The position numbers and the translations under genes were made by a program. From Variovorax sp. WS11 (GTDB lineage: Bacteria; Pseudomonadota; Gammaproteobacteria; Burkholderiales; Burkholderiaceae_C), in the NCBI RefSeq assembly GCF_010499245.1, contig NZ_JAAGOW010000003.1:434001-498000 (forward strand): a stretch of DNA of 64,000 bases, written 5' to 3'. A model generated the notes under the pieces. That model made no database searches. It was not told the origin of the DNA and saw nothing but the letters and a program-made list of their open reading frames with translations. Shown one piece after another: positions 36,504 through 49,483 of this stretch; position 1 is the stretch's first letter; every line of letters begins with the position of its first letter.

Positions 36504-36600
36504 TTTCGGTGCTTTTGTTCCCCGGGTTTGCACCGGGAAGAGGCACCATGGCGGTGCGGCCGTGCGCATGGCGGGCATCGCCGCGCGGCGGCCGCGGGCC

Positions 36601-39967
<3,367 letters not shown>

Positions 39968-39983
39968 GGTCTTGCTCCCTCGC

Positions 39984-41387
39984 TCAGGCATAGAGCCCCT
40001 GCAGGAACCAGCGCGGCGCCTCGTCGGACAGGAAGGCCGAAGGCCGCTCGCGAAAGATCCAGACCAGGCCCGCCTCCGGGCTCTCGGCGATGTAGTAGTC
40101 GCGCACGGCCGGGTGGCCGCCCTCTTCCGCGCCCTGCCCCGGGCCGCCCCACCAGCCGACCTCCAGCCGCTGCGGCCCGACCCGCTTGCGCAGCACGCCG
40201 CGGAAGCAGGGATGGCCGTCGCGCACCTCCAGCCGCAAGGGCTCGCGCAGCAGCCAGGAGGGGTAGATGGCGCCCGGCTCCCCGACGGGGCCATCGACCG
40301 CCTTGGGACGGCCCGGCGTCGGTCGAGCCGCCGACTGCGAAGCCGGCGGCGGCGAGGCAGCAGCCTGCGGCTTGTGCAATGCAGGCCGCCACGCCTGCCG
40401 GCACTCGAGCCGGTGGTCGGCCTGGGCGACCGCGCGCAGCACCTGCTGCGGCCCCAGCCGCGCGCTGAGCCGCTCGACCAGCTCGTGCAGCTTGTCGCCC
40501 TTGCGGTTGTCTTCGGGCAGGAAGCTGGTGCTGGCGCCGGCCCAGGGCGCGGTCTCGACCGAGCGCAGGCGCAGCCAGCTCGCCGGCGCGGCCAGCGTCG
40601 TGAGCGCGAGCCGCTCGGACAGGAGGCGCCGCAGGTGCGCCATGTCCTGCGTGGGCTCGGCCGTGCGCACCGTGAGCTGCTGGTGCGGCGGCAGCGTGAC
40701 GCCGTTTAGCCGCTTCAGGTCCAGCGTCCATTGCAGCTCGATCGCCACCACGCCGCGCTGGCGCGCGCGCAGCCAGATCTGCAGTGCCGCCAGCAGGCGG
40801 TTGGCCGACCACATGAGCTCGGGCGCGCCCTCGGCCAGCGCGGGCAGTTCCAGCTTCTGCTCGAACACATCGGGCAGCTGCAGCCACTCATGGCCGTCGG
40901 GTGCGAGGCCGTAGGCCACGTCGAGGGCCGCGCGCAATGCCTTGCCGAAGCGGCGCGTGAGGCCGCCGCGTGGCAGCTTCTCGACATCGCCCCAGTTGCG
41001 GCAGCCCAGATGCGCCAAAACCTCGAGGTGATCGCGCGCCGCGCTCAAGGTGTCGAGCGGCAGGCCGGACGGCAGCTCGTACGGCGGCTGCTCGCCGCGC
41101 GCGAACATGCGCAGCCGCGCCAGCGCGACCGGGCTGGTCGCACCCTGCGCGCGCTGCACGGGGACTTCCGGCACCGGGTTGAGCCGCGCGATCTCGCGCA
41201 TCAACGCCAGGCGCCCGCCCCACAGCCGCTCGCAGGCCGAGACTTCGAGCAGCAGGGCTTCGCCGTCGACCCAGGCGACACGCGGCGTGAACTGCAGGGC
41301 CCACCAGCCGAGGGCCTCGGGGGACGGCAGCGGCACCTCCTGGGCGGCGGCGATCTCAGGCGGCCAGCGCAATGCGATCCAGTGCAT
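39984..41387 (-). CDS. imuB: ImuB, Y-family-polymerase-like mutasome protein
   Basis: A 467-residue ImuB. The N-terminal palm-like part has MHWIALRWPPE and LQFTPRVAWVDGEALLLEVS, but the catalytic acidic residues of active Y-family polymerases are not evident, as usual for ImuB. The little-finger region and a proline-rich linker (about 340-370) are followed by a C-terminal part. ImuB connects DnaE2 and ImuA to the beta clamp. It overlaps imuA by 32 bases and is 16 bases from dnaE2, forming the canonical SOS mutagenesis operon. Confidence 0.92.
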   Translation of the reverse strand: MHWIALRWPPEIAAAQEVPLPSPEALGWWALQFTPRVAWVDGEALLLEVSACERLWGGRLALMREIARLNPVPEVPVQRAQGATSPVALARLRMFARGEQPPYELPSGLPLDTLSAARDHLEVLAHLGCRNWGDVEKLPRGGLTRRFGKALRAALDVAYGLAPDGHEWLQLPDVFEQKLELPALAEGAPELMWSANRLLAALQIWLRARQRGVVAIELQWTLDLKRLNGVTLPPHQQLTVRTAEPTQDMAHLRRLLSERLALTTLAAPASWLRLRSVETAPWAGASTSFLPEDNRKGDKLHELVERLSARLGPQQVLRAVAQADHRLECRQAWRPALHKPQAAASPPPASQSAARPTPGRPKAVDGPVGEPGAIYPSWLLREPLRLEVRDGHPCFRGVLRKRVGPQRLEVGWWGGPGQGAEEGGHPAVRDYYIAESPEAGLVWIFRERPSAFLSDEAPRWFLQGLYA

Positions 41388-42156
41388 GGCCTTGTTCCGC
41401 GTGAAGGCCGAGGCGGAGCACGGTCGCGCCTTCGGTCTTGGGTGGCAGCCTGCCCTCCTGCTGCTGGCGCAGCTTGCGCCTGAGCTGGCTGGCCGCGAGC
41501 AGCGCCGTCATGCGCTCGCTGCGTGCCGGCAGTTGCAGGGGCGCCGCCAGCGGCGGGCCGCGGCGCTTGAGGATGTGGACGTCGATCTGCGCGGCGTTTG
41601 CGGCGCAGGCGGCGAGTTGCAGGCGCAGCCGGGCGGGCGACGCCGAATGGGCGGCCGTGTCCGGGCGAAACACGAACAGCAGGCGGTCGTGCTGCGCCGC
41701 GGCCAGTTGCAGCCGCCGCAGCTCGCCCACCCGTGCCTGCGGCAGCCAGGCCAGCACGGCGGCCACCTCGGCGCAGCGCAGCGCCTGTTCGCAGGCCCAG
41801 AGCCGCGCGGCCGATGCCTCGCTACGGATCCAAAGCAGCGCTTCCACAGGCAGGCCTTGAGCCGCGAGCGCAGGGCCGAAGGGTTCGTGCGGCGCGCCGA
41901 TCAGCGCGACGGGCCCTGCGCCGCCCTGCACCGCCTGCGCCAGCGCCGGCAGCAGCAGTTGCCAGGCATGGGCCTCGGGCGCGGCCTGCAGCAGCTCCGT
42001 CATCGCGCCCACCGGCCAGCCGCCTCCCGGCAACTGCGCATCGAGCGCTGCATGCCCCGTGCCGATGACCTGCCCATCGGCCAGGCCCAGCGTGTCCCCG
42101 CGCCAGACCTTGTAACGGGCGGCGGTGGAAAAGGAGTCGAAGGAAGGCAGGCCCAT
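41356..42156 (-). CDS. imuA: ImuA, RecA-like mutasome accessory protein
   Basis: A 266-residue RecA/SulA-related protein, beginning MGLPSFDSF. Family hallmarks are VWRGDTLG, HAALDAQLPGGGWPVGAMTELL (in two parts) and LLLPALAQAV. ImuA is needed for induced mutagenesis by ImuB and DnaE2. The ATG is 14 bases from a perfect LexA-type box, so the operon should be induced by DNA damage. Confidence 0.92.
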   Translation of the reverse strand: MGLPSFDSFSTAARYKVWRGDTLGLADGQVIGTGHAALDAQLPGGGWPVGAMTELLQAAPEAHAWQLLLPALAQAVQGGAGPVALIGAPHEPFGPALAAQGLPVEALLWIRSEASAARLWACEQALRCAEVAAVLAWLPQARVGELRRLQLAAAQHDRLLFVFRPDTAAHSASPARLRLQLAACAANAAQIDVHILKRRGPPLAAPLQLPARSERMTALLAASQLRRKLRQQQEGRLPPKTEGATVLRLGLHAEQGHALDRIALAA

Positions 42157-42170
42157 GATGATCCGTATAA

Positions 42171-42186
42171 CTGTATTTTTATACAG
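42171..42186. promoter_or_regulatory. LexA (SOS) box in front of imuA
   Basis: CTGTATTTTTATACAG is a perfect palindrome in its arms (CTGTAT / ATACAG) and fits the CTG-N10-CAG consensus of beta/gamma-proteobacterial LexA. It ends 14 bases upstream of the imuA ATG. It also lies 58 bases before the divergent aldo/keto reductase gene, which may be co-repressed. Confidence 0.9.
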
Positions 42187-42244
42187 TATTCCTGGGTGCT
42201 CTGGTTTTCTTTTTCCGAGTCCAGGACGATCATGTGGAAAAGCC

Positions 42245-43075
42245 ATGACACCCATGACCACTCGCCCCATTCCCTCCACCCGCGAAGCCCTGCCGGTGAT
42301 CGGCTGCGGCACCTGGCTCGGCTTCGATGTCAGCCCCGGCAGTGCCGAACACCAGCGCCTGCCGGGCGTGCTCGATGCGCTGTTCGCCGCCGGCGGCTCG
42401 CTGATCGACAGCTCGCCGATGTACGGCCGCGCCGAGTCCGTAGTGGGCGCGCTGCTGGCCGCGAGCGGGCAGCGCGAGAAGGCCTTCCTCGCCACCAAGG
42501 TCTGGACCTCCGGCCGCGAAGCCGGCATCGCGCAGATGGAGCAGTCCTTCCAGCGCCTGCGCACGCAGCGCATCGACCTGCTGCAGGTGCACAACCTGGT
42601 CGACTGGCGCACCCACCTGGCGACGCTGCGCGACTGGAAGGCGCAGGGCCGCGTGCGCTACATCGGCATCACGCACTACACCGCCTCGGCCTATGCCGAG
42701 GTCGAGGCGGTGCTGCGCGCCGAGCCGCTCGACTTCCTGCAGATCAACTACTCGATCGAAGCGCGCCAGGCCGAAGAGCGCCTGCTGCCCCTGGCTGCCG
42801 AGCGCGGCATGGCGGTGATCGTCAACATGCCCTTCGGCGGCGGCGGGCTGCTGCGCCGGCTGCGCGCACAGCCCCTGCCCGGCTGGGCCGGCGAGATCGG
42901 CTGCGGGAGCTGGGCGCAGCTGCTGCTGAAGTTCGTGCTGAGCCATCCGGCCGTGACCTGCACCATCCCCGGCACCACCTGGCCGGAGCACATGGAGGAC
43001 AACGCGGCGGCCGCTGCGGGCATGTTCCCCGACGCTGCCTTCTGGCAGCGCCACACTGGCTCGATCCCGCTCTAG
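42245..43075 (+). CDS. Aldo/keto reductase
   Basis: A 276-residue NADPH-dependent oxidoreductase; the start at 42245 (MTPMTTRPI) could also be 42254. The catalytic tetrad is visible: Asp and Tyr in LIDSSPMYGRAESVVG, Lys in FLATKVW and His in LLQVHNLVDW. The C-terminal half ends with TCTIPGTTWPEHMEDN, where the cofactor phosphate is bound in related enzymes. It diverges from imuA across 88 bases that contain the SOS box. The substrate is unknown. Confidence 0.9.
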   Translation: MTPMTTRPIPSTREALPVIGCGTWLGFDVSPGSAEHQRLPGVLDALFAAGGSLIDSSPMYGRAESVVGALLAASGQREKAFLATKVWTSGREAGIAQMEQSFQRLRTQRIDLLQVHNLVDWRTHLATLRDWKAQGRVRYIGITHYTASAYAEVEAVLRAEPLDFLQINYSIEARQAEERLLPLAAERGMAVIVNMPFGGGGLLRRLRAQPLPGWAGEIGCGSWAQLLLKFVLSHPAVTCTIPGTTWPEHMEDNAAAAAGMFPDAAFWQRHTGSIPL

Positions 43076-43082
43076 GACTCCC

Positions 43083-43967
43083 TCAGGACGCGAAGAAGCG
43101 CGCGAGCCGCGCGTTCACCGCGTCCGCGCGCTCGTACTGCACCCAGTGGCCGGCACCGTCGATCACGACGCCCTCGCGTCGCGCATGGCCCGCCGCCAGC
43201 TGCGCTACCAGCGGGTGCGCGTCGGCCGTCACATCGTGCTCGCCCCACAGCAGCAAGGTCGGTCCGCCAAAAGCGTCGAGCGCCGGCTGCAGCCCGCCGG
43301 CCATCGAGACGTCCTTGCTGCGGAAGCGCGTGCCGTGGCAGGAGGCATCGTGGATGGCGAAGGCCAGTGCGTCGATCGCGGCCGGGTCGTGCAGCATCAG
43401 CGCGCCCAGGTTGTGCAACAGCGCGGCGCGCTCCTCGTTGCGGTCCTTGGCGGCGCGCCAGTTGATCATTTCCGCCGTCATGCGCCGCACCGTGCCGTGC
43501 CCGCCGCTGCCCATCAGGGCCAGGCGCCGGATACCGCCACGCCGCAGTGCGAATTTCGCGGCCACCAGGCCGCCGAAGGAAAAGCCGCCGAGATCGATCT
43601 CGGTCTGCGCACCGACCAGGCTGTCGAGCGTGGCGACCAGTGCATCGAGCGATGGGTCCAGCGCGGTCTGGCCGCCCGAGGGCGGGGGAGGCGTGTCGGA
43701 CTCGTTGAAGCCCGGCATGTCGGGCAGCCACAGCGTGTGCGCGGCCGAGAGCGCCTCGATGTTGCGCAGCCAGTGCATCCAGCTGCCATGGCCGCCGTGC
43801 AGCAGCACCACGGGCGGCTGCGTGTTGTCGCTGCCGAAGCGGCGCCAACGCACGCGCCGGCCGGCGTGGAGGGCATCGTGGGAGGTGGAGAGCGCGGCAA
43901 TGCGCGCGATCTGGCGATGCGCGGCGGCATCGGCCTCGGGGTCAGGATGGGAAAGTAGATCGCTCAC
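43083..43967 (-). CDS. Alpha/beta hydrolase
   Basis: A 294-residue hydrolase with oxyanion motif VLLHGGHGSWMHW (about 53-65), nucleophile elbow GGFSFGG (Ser near 139), an acid in LLWGEHDVTAD and the catalytic His in IDGAGHWVQYERAD. Overall it resembles meta-cleavage product hydrolases of aromatic degradation. The nearby extradiol dioxygenase gene, 33 bases downstream in opposite context on the same strand group, supports such a role, but the substrate is inference. Confidence 0.88.
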   Translation of the reverse strand: MSDLLSHPDPEADAAAHRQIARIAALSTSHDALHAGRRVRWRRFGSDNTQPPVVLLHGGHGSWMHWLRNIEALSAAHTLWLPDMPGFNESDTPPPPSGGQTALDPSLDALVATLDSLVGAQTEIDLGGFSFGGLVAAKFALRRGGIRRLALMGSGGHGTVRRMTAEMINWRAAKDRNEERAALLHNLGALMLHDPAAIDALAFAIHDASCHGTRFRSKDVSMAGGLQPALDAFGGPTLLLWGEHDVTADAHPLVAQLAAGHARREGVVIDGAGHWVQYERADAVNARLARFFAS

Positions 43968-44000
43968 CCGCCCATTTTGCAGCGGCCGTGCAGACCCCGC

Positions 44001-44849
44001 TCAGGCCGCTTCACCCGCCGCTTCACCCGCCGCGGCGCCGAAGCGGTAGCTGGACACCACGAGCCCGCCCATGAAGGCCTCCTCGTGGTAGATGCGCATG
44101 CCCGCATCCTCCCCGGCCGCGCCGGCGGCGACCATCAGCGGAATCAGGTGCTCCTCGCGCGGATGCGCGATGCGCGCCGCGGGCGCCTGCGACCAGTCCA
44201 GCAGGCGCTCGATGCGCTGCGCCGGCGCCGCATTCACGGTCTGCGCCAGCCAGTCGTCGAAGGCCTTCGACGGCTCGTGCGCCTGCGGGCCGAAGTTGCG
44301 CAGGTTGTGGTAGCTCAGGCCGCTGCCGACGATCAGCACGTTCTCGTCGCGCAGCGGCGCCAGCGCGCGGCCCAGCGCCACGTGCTCGGCCGGATCGAGC
44401 CCGCGCCGCAGCGACAGCTGCACCACCGGCACCTCGGCCTTCGGGTACATCGCGGCCATCGGCGAGAACATGCCGTGGTCGAAGCCACGCTCGGCATCGA
44501 AGGCCGCGGGCAGGCCCGCCGCCTCGACGAGGCCCTGCACGCGGCGCGCCAGCGCGGGCGAGCCGGGGGCGTCGTAGTGCACTTGGTAGGTGTGCTCGGG
44601 GAAGCCGCCGTAGTCGTAGATCATCGGCGGCTTGGGGTTGCCCATCACGGTGAAGGCCGGGGCCTCCCAGTGGGCCGAGACCATCAGGATGGCGTCGGGC
44701 GTGCGGCCGATCTGGCGCGGCATGTCGGCCAGCGCGGCTTCGAGCTGCGCGTAGGCATCGCCCATCTCCTTCTTCATCCACGGCCAGGGGCCGCCGCCGT
44801 GAGAGATGAAATAGGTCGGAAGGGTGTCGCGGGTCGTGCTCATGGTCAT
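44001..44849 (-). CDS. Extradiol ring-cleavage dioxygenase, DODA/LigB class III
   Basis: A 282-residue protein of the 4,5-DOPA dioxygenase family. Iron ligand candidates are the His in YFISHGGGPWPW, the His in GFDHGMFSP and the His in GSGLSYHNLRNF. The start at 44849 is chosen because AAGGAG lies six bases before it, against a second ATG two codons in. The C-terminus ends in a short GEAAGEAA repeat. It diverges from a LysR regulator across 91 bases containing a perfect palindrome. Confidence 0.9.
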   Translation of the reverse strand: MTMSTTRDTLPTYFISHGGGPWPWMKKEMGDAYAQLEAALADMPRQIGRTPDAILMVSAHWEAPAFTVMGNPKPPMIYDYGGFPEHTYQVHYDAPGSPALARRVQGLVEAAGLPAAFDAERGFDHGMFSPMAAMYPKAEVPVVQLSLRRGLDPAEHVALGRALAPLRDENVLIVGSGLSYHNLRNFGPQAHEPSKAFDDWLAQTVNAAPAQRIERLLDWSQAPAARIAHPREEHLIPLMVAAGAAGEDAGMRIYHEEAFMGGLVVSSYRFGAAAGEAAGEAA

Positions 44850-44876
44850 GGAATGCTCCTTGGCTGCCAGTCTAGG

Positions 44877-44895
44877 GATTTCCCGTGGGGAAATC
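44877..44895. promoter_or_regulatory. Palindrome between the dioxygenase and LysR genes, candidate operator
   Basis: GATTTCCC GTG GGGAAATC is a perfect 8-base inverted repeat with a 3-base spacer, 28 bases upstream of the dioxygenase ATG and 46 before the LysR ATG. A second half-like site, CCAGGAAATC, ends just before the LysR start. It fits a LysR-type site that controls both genes. Confidence 0.7.
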
Positions 44896-44940
44896 GACAG
44901 GCTAGGATGCATCGAATCCTTTCTTCCCAGGAAATCGAAC

Positions 44941-45861
44941 ATGGACCGACTGACCAGCCTGCGCGTCTTCCGCGAGGTCGTTGAGGCGGGCAGCTTCGCC
45001 GCCGCCGCGGCCCGCCTGGAGATCTCGGCGCCGATGGCGAGCAAGCATGTGGCGCAGCTCGAGCAATCGCTGGGCGCGCGGCTGCTGCACCGCTCGAGCC
45101 GGCACCTGAGCCTGACCGAGGCCGGCCGCGCCTGGTACGAGCAGAGCGGGCGCGCGCTCGACCTGCTCGACGCGGCCGAGGCCACGATCAGCCGCCGCAA
45201 CGAGGCGCCGCGCGGCCAGCTCAAGGTCAGCGCGCCCGTGTGGTGCGCCACGCCGCGCATCGCGCGGGTGCTGGCCGACTACCGCGAGCGCTTTCCGGAG
45301 GTGCTGATCGACATGCACCTGGAGAACCGCAAGGTCGACCTCGCGGCGGACGGTTACGACCTCGCGCTGCGCGCCACGCAGGAACCCTCGCCGGCCCTGA
45401 TCGCGCGGCCGCTCACCCGCCTGCAGTTCCCCCTGGTGGCCGCGCCGGACTATCTTGCACGCGCCGGCCGGCCTGCGACGCCGGCCGAGCTGGCGAAGCT
45501 GCATGCCATCGTGCCCAGCTACGTGAACATCGAGGGGCTCACGCTCAAGGGGCCGGGTGGGCGGCAGGCGCCGCTGCGGCTGCAGCCGGTGATGAAGTCC
45601 GACGACACCACGCTCACGCTGCATGCGGTCCGGGTGGGCATGGGAATGGCCTTTCTACCCGAGTGGCTGGTGGACGAGGACCTGGGCGCGGGGCGGCTGG
45701 TGCGGTTGGTGCCGGAGTACACGGCGCCACCGGTGACGCTGTTTGTGGTTTATATGAGCCGGCAGTACATGGCGCCGAAGATGCGCAGCTTCATCGATTT
45801 CCTGGGGAGAGGTTGGCGAATCCCTTGCAAGGCGCATAAACATAGGCACCCGCTACAGTGA
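44941..45861 (+). CDS. LysR-family transcriptional regulator
   Basis: A 306-residue regulator as read. The helix-turn-helix is at about 1-60 (MDRLTSLRVFREVVEAGSFA, SAPMASKHVAQLEQSL) and the substrate-binding domain at about 90-295 with LALRATQEPSPALIARPL. The last eleven codons look out of frame: adding one C to the CCC near 45824 turns GWRIPCKAHKHRH into GWRIPLQGA followed by a stop at 45837-45839, the usual ending. It probably regulates the divergent extradiol dioxygenase. Confidence 0.9.
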   Translation: MDRLTSLRVFREVVEAGSFAAAAARLEISAPMASKHVAQLEQSLGARLLHRSSRHLSLTEAGRAWYEQSGRALDLLDAAEATISRRNEAPRGQLKVSAPVWCATPRIARVLADYRERFPEVLIDMHLENRKVDLAADGYDLALRATQEPSPALIARPLTRLQFPLVAAPDYLARAGRPATPAELAKLHAIVPSYVNIEGLTLKGPGGRQAPLRLQPVMKSDDTTLTLHAVRVGMGMAFLPEWLVDEDLGAGRLVRLVPEYTAPPVTLFVVYMSRQYMAPKMRSFIDFLGRGWRIPCKAHKHRHPLQ

Positions 45862-45884
45862 CGCCTCACCGGAGACCGCCTCCC

Positions 45885-47815
<1,931 letters not shown>

Positions 47816-47909
47816 GCGAGTCCTACAGTGCGCGACGCCGGGCGACTACAGCCCGCCAGCCCGTTGCTGGCACTCTGGAGCGGTCTTCAACGCAAGAGGA
47901 GCCTGCGCC

Positions 47910-47984
47910 GTGAATTCCATCATCTACATCGTCGGTCTGGTCGTGGTCGTCGTGGCCGTCCTGTCTTTCTTCGGGCTGCGCTGA
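47910..47984 (+). CDS. 24-residue single-helix membrane protein
   Basis: A tiny gene starting at GTG 47910, with AGAGGAG about nine bases upstream. The product is M-N-S-I-I followed by YIVGLVVVVVAVLSFFGLR: one hydrophobic helix with a basic C-terminal end. Tiny proteins of this design, ending in SFFGLR or close variants, recur in proteobacteria and are unannotated in most genomes. A terminator follows at 48029. Function unknown; a membrane stress or transport accessory role would be speculation. Confidence 0.7.
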   Translation: MNSIIYIVGLVVVVVAVLSFFGLR

Positions 47985-48028
47985 CACCACCAGCGCCGCA
48001 TGTTCCTGCCCACGCGGGCAGGGATCTC

Positions 48029-48052
48029 GGGGCCGATCGTGGCCCCGTTTTT
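48029..48052 (+). terminator. Rho-independent terminator
   Basis: GGGGCC GATCGT GGCCCC followed by GTTTTT. It lies 45 bases after the small membrane protein and before the DUF2868 gene, which separates the two units. Confidence 0.85.
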
Positions 48053-48100
48053 CATGGGGCCCCCCCGGGCATAATTCCGCGCTCTTCTCGAAGGAAGCCG

Positions 48101-49483
48101 TTGAATCCCGGAGCGCTCCCCTTTTCTTTTCAGGATGCGGCGATCGCCGAGGCCGTGCAACAGGTCGAAGAGGCCGGCCCGCTCGACGATGCGCAAGCGA
48201 TGGGCGAGGCAATGGCGCTCTACGCCGACGGCGGCGGACGGATCGTCGAGCGCGCCCGCCTGCTCGGGCAGCGCATCGGCCTGCAGGATGAGCTGGCACG
48301 CGCCCGCACCTGGGCCCCTTGGGTCCTGCTGGCCCTGGTGGCCCTGATCGTGCTCGGCAGCCTCACGCTCGCCGGCAGCGTGGTCGGCGGCAGCGAGCGC
48401 AGCATCAACGTGGTGGTCGCGCTGGCCAGCCTGCTGGGCCTGCATCTGTTGACGCTGCTGCTGTGGCTCCTCGGGCTGCTGCTGCCGCTGGGCTCCCTCA
48501 ACCTCTCCCTCGGCTGGCTCTGGCTCGCGCTCACGGCACGCGCCGCCGGCGGGCGCCGGGGCCAGGCGCCGCTGCTGCTGCGGGCGGCCACGCGGCTGCT
48601 GGTCCGCGCGCGGCTCGCGCCCTGGGCGCTGGGCTTCGTGAGCCATGTGATCTGGTCGCTGTCCTTCACGGTCGTGCTGGCGGTGCTGCTCTTCTCGCTG
48701 GCCTTTCGCAGCTACACGCTGAGCTGGGAAACGACCATCCTCGACCCGGACTTCTTCGTGCAGGCCGTCCAGTGGCTGGGGCATGCACCGGCGTGGTTGG
48801 GCTTCCCCGTGCCGGATGCGCAGACGGTGTTGTCGCCCCGGGCCGCCGCGGCCGGCCAGCGCGACTGGGCGCTGTGGCTCACGGGCTGCATCCTGGTCTA
48901 CGGCCTGCTGCCGCGCCTCGTCCTCGCACTGCTGTGCGCAGGGGTCTGGCGCGCGCGGCGCCGGGCGCTGCAGCCCGACCTGTCGCAGCCCTACCACCGC
49001 CGGCTGCTGGCGCGCTTCGACGCGCTGGCGCCGCGGCAGATCGTCGATGCCGATCCCGGCAGCGCGCGGCACGGCGCGCTGCCGGGCCTGGCCGCAGACC
49101 AGACCCGCGACACGCTGATGGCGATCGGCTTCGAGCTGCCCGAGGAGCTGCCCTGGCCGCCCGCCGCGCTCGATGCCGCGGGCGCGCAGGCGCTGCGCAT
49201 CGACGGCAGCGCCGGCGCCCGGCGCGAGGCGCTGGACCTGCTGGCGCGCCTGCGGCCGCGGCGCGTGCTGGTCGGCTGCAACGCCGCCGCCAGCCCCGAC
49301 CGCGGCACCGAGCGCTTCCTGCGCGAAGTGGCCGCGCTCAGCAGCGAATGCCGCCTGTGGCTGCAGGGCAGCGGCGCCACGCCGGAGGCGCGCAACCGCT
49401 GGCATGCCTGGCTGGCCGATGCCGGTCTCGAGCGCATCGAGGCCAGCGACGAACCCCGGGGCGCGCTGCGCGGATGGGCATGA
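48101..49483 (+). CDS. DUF2868 membrane protein
   Basis: A 460-residue protein starting at TTG 48101 behind GAAGGAAG. Four or more membrane helices are visible (around 70-90, 100-135, 185-205 and 265-290) and a cytoplasmic C-terminal domain of about 150 residues with LVGCNAAASPDRGTERFLRE. DUF2868 genes are commonly paired with the DUF3482 GTPase that follows here with an ATGA overlap, implying a shared complex. No function is established. Its frame is the same as the open ABC frame upstream, but the terminator between them argues for two genes. Confidence 0.82.
   Translation: MNPGALPFSFQDAAIAEAVQQVEEAGPLDDAQAMGEAMALYADGGGRIVERARLLGQRIGLQDELARARTWAPWVLLALVALIVLGSLTLAGSVVGGSERSINVVVALASLLGLHLLTLLLWLLGLLLPLGSLNLSLGWLWLALTARAAGGRRGQAPLLLRAATRLLVRARLAPWALGFVSHVIWSLSFTVVLAVLLFSLAFRSYTLSWETTILDPDFFVQAVQWLGHAPAWLGFPVPDAQTVLSPRAAAAGQRDWALWLTGCILVYGLLPRLVLALLCAGVWRARRRALQPDLSQPYHRRLLARFDALAPRQIVDADPGSARHGALPGLAADQTRDTLMAIGFELPEELPWPPAALDAAGAQALRIDGSAGARREALDLLARLRPRRVLVGCNAAASPDRGTERFLREVAALSSECRLWLQGSGATPEARNRWHAWLADAGLERIEASDEPRGALRGWA

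Noticed and set aside
36518..36539. Hairpin after dnaE2 as a terminator
   Set aside because: The stem TTCCCCGG...CCGGGAA is imperfect and the T-run is poor; it also overlaps promoter-like DNA for the Rieske operon.
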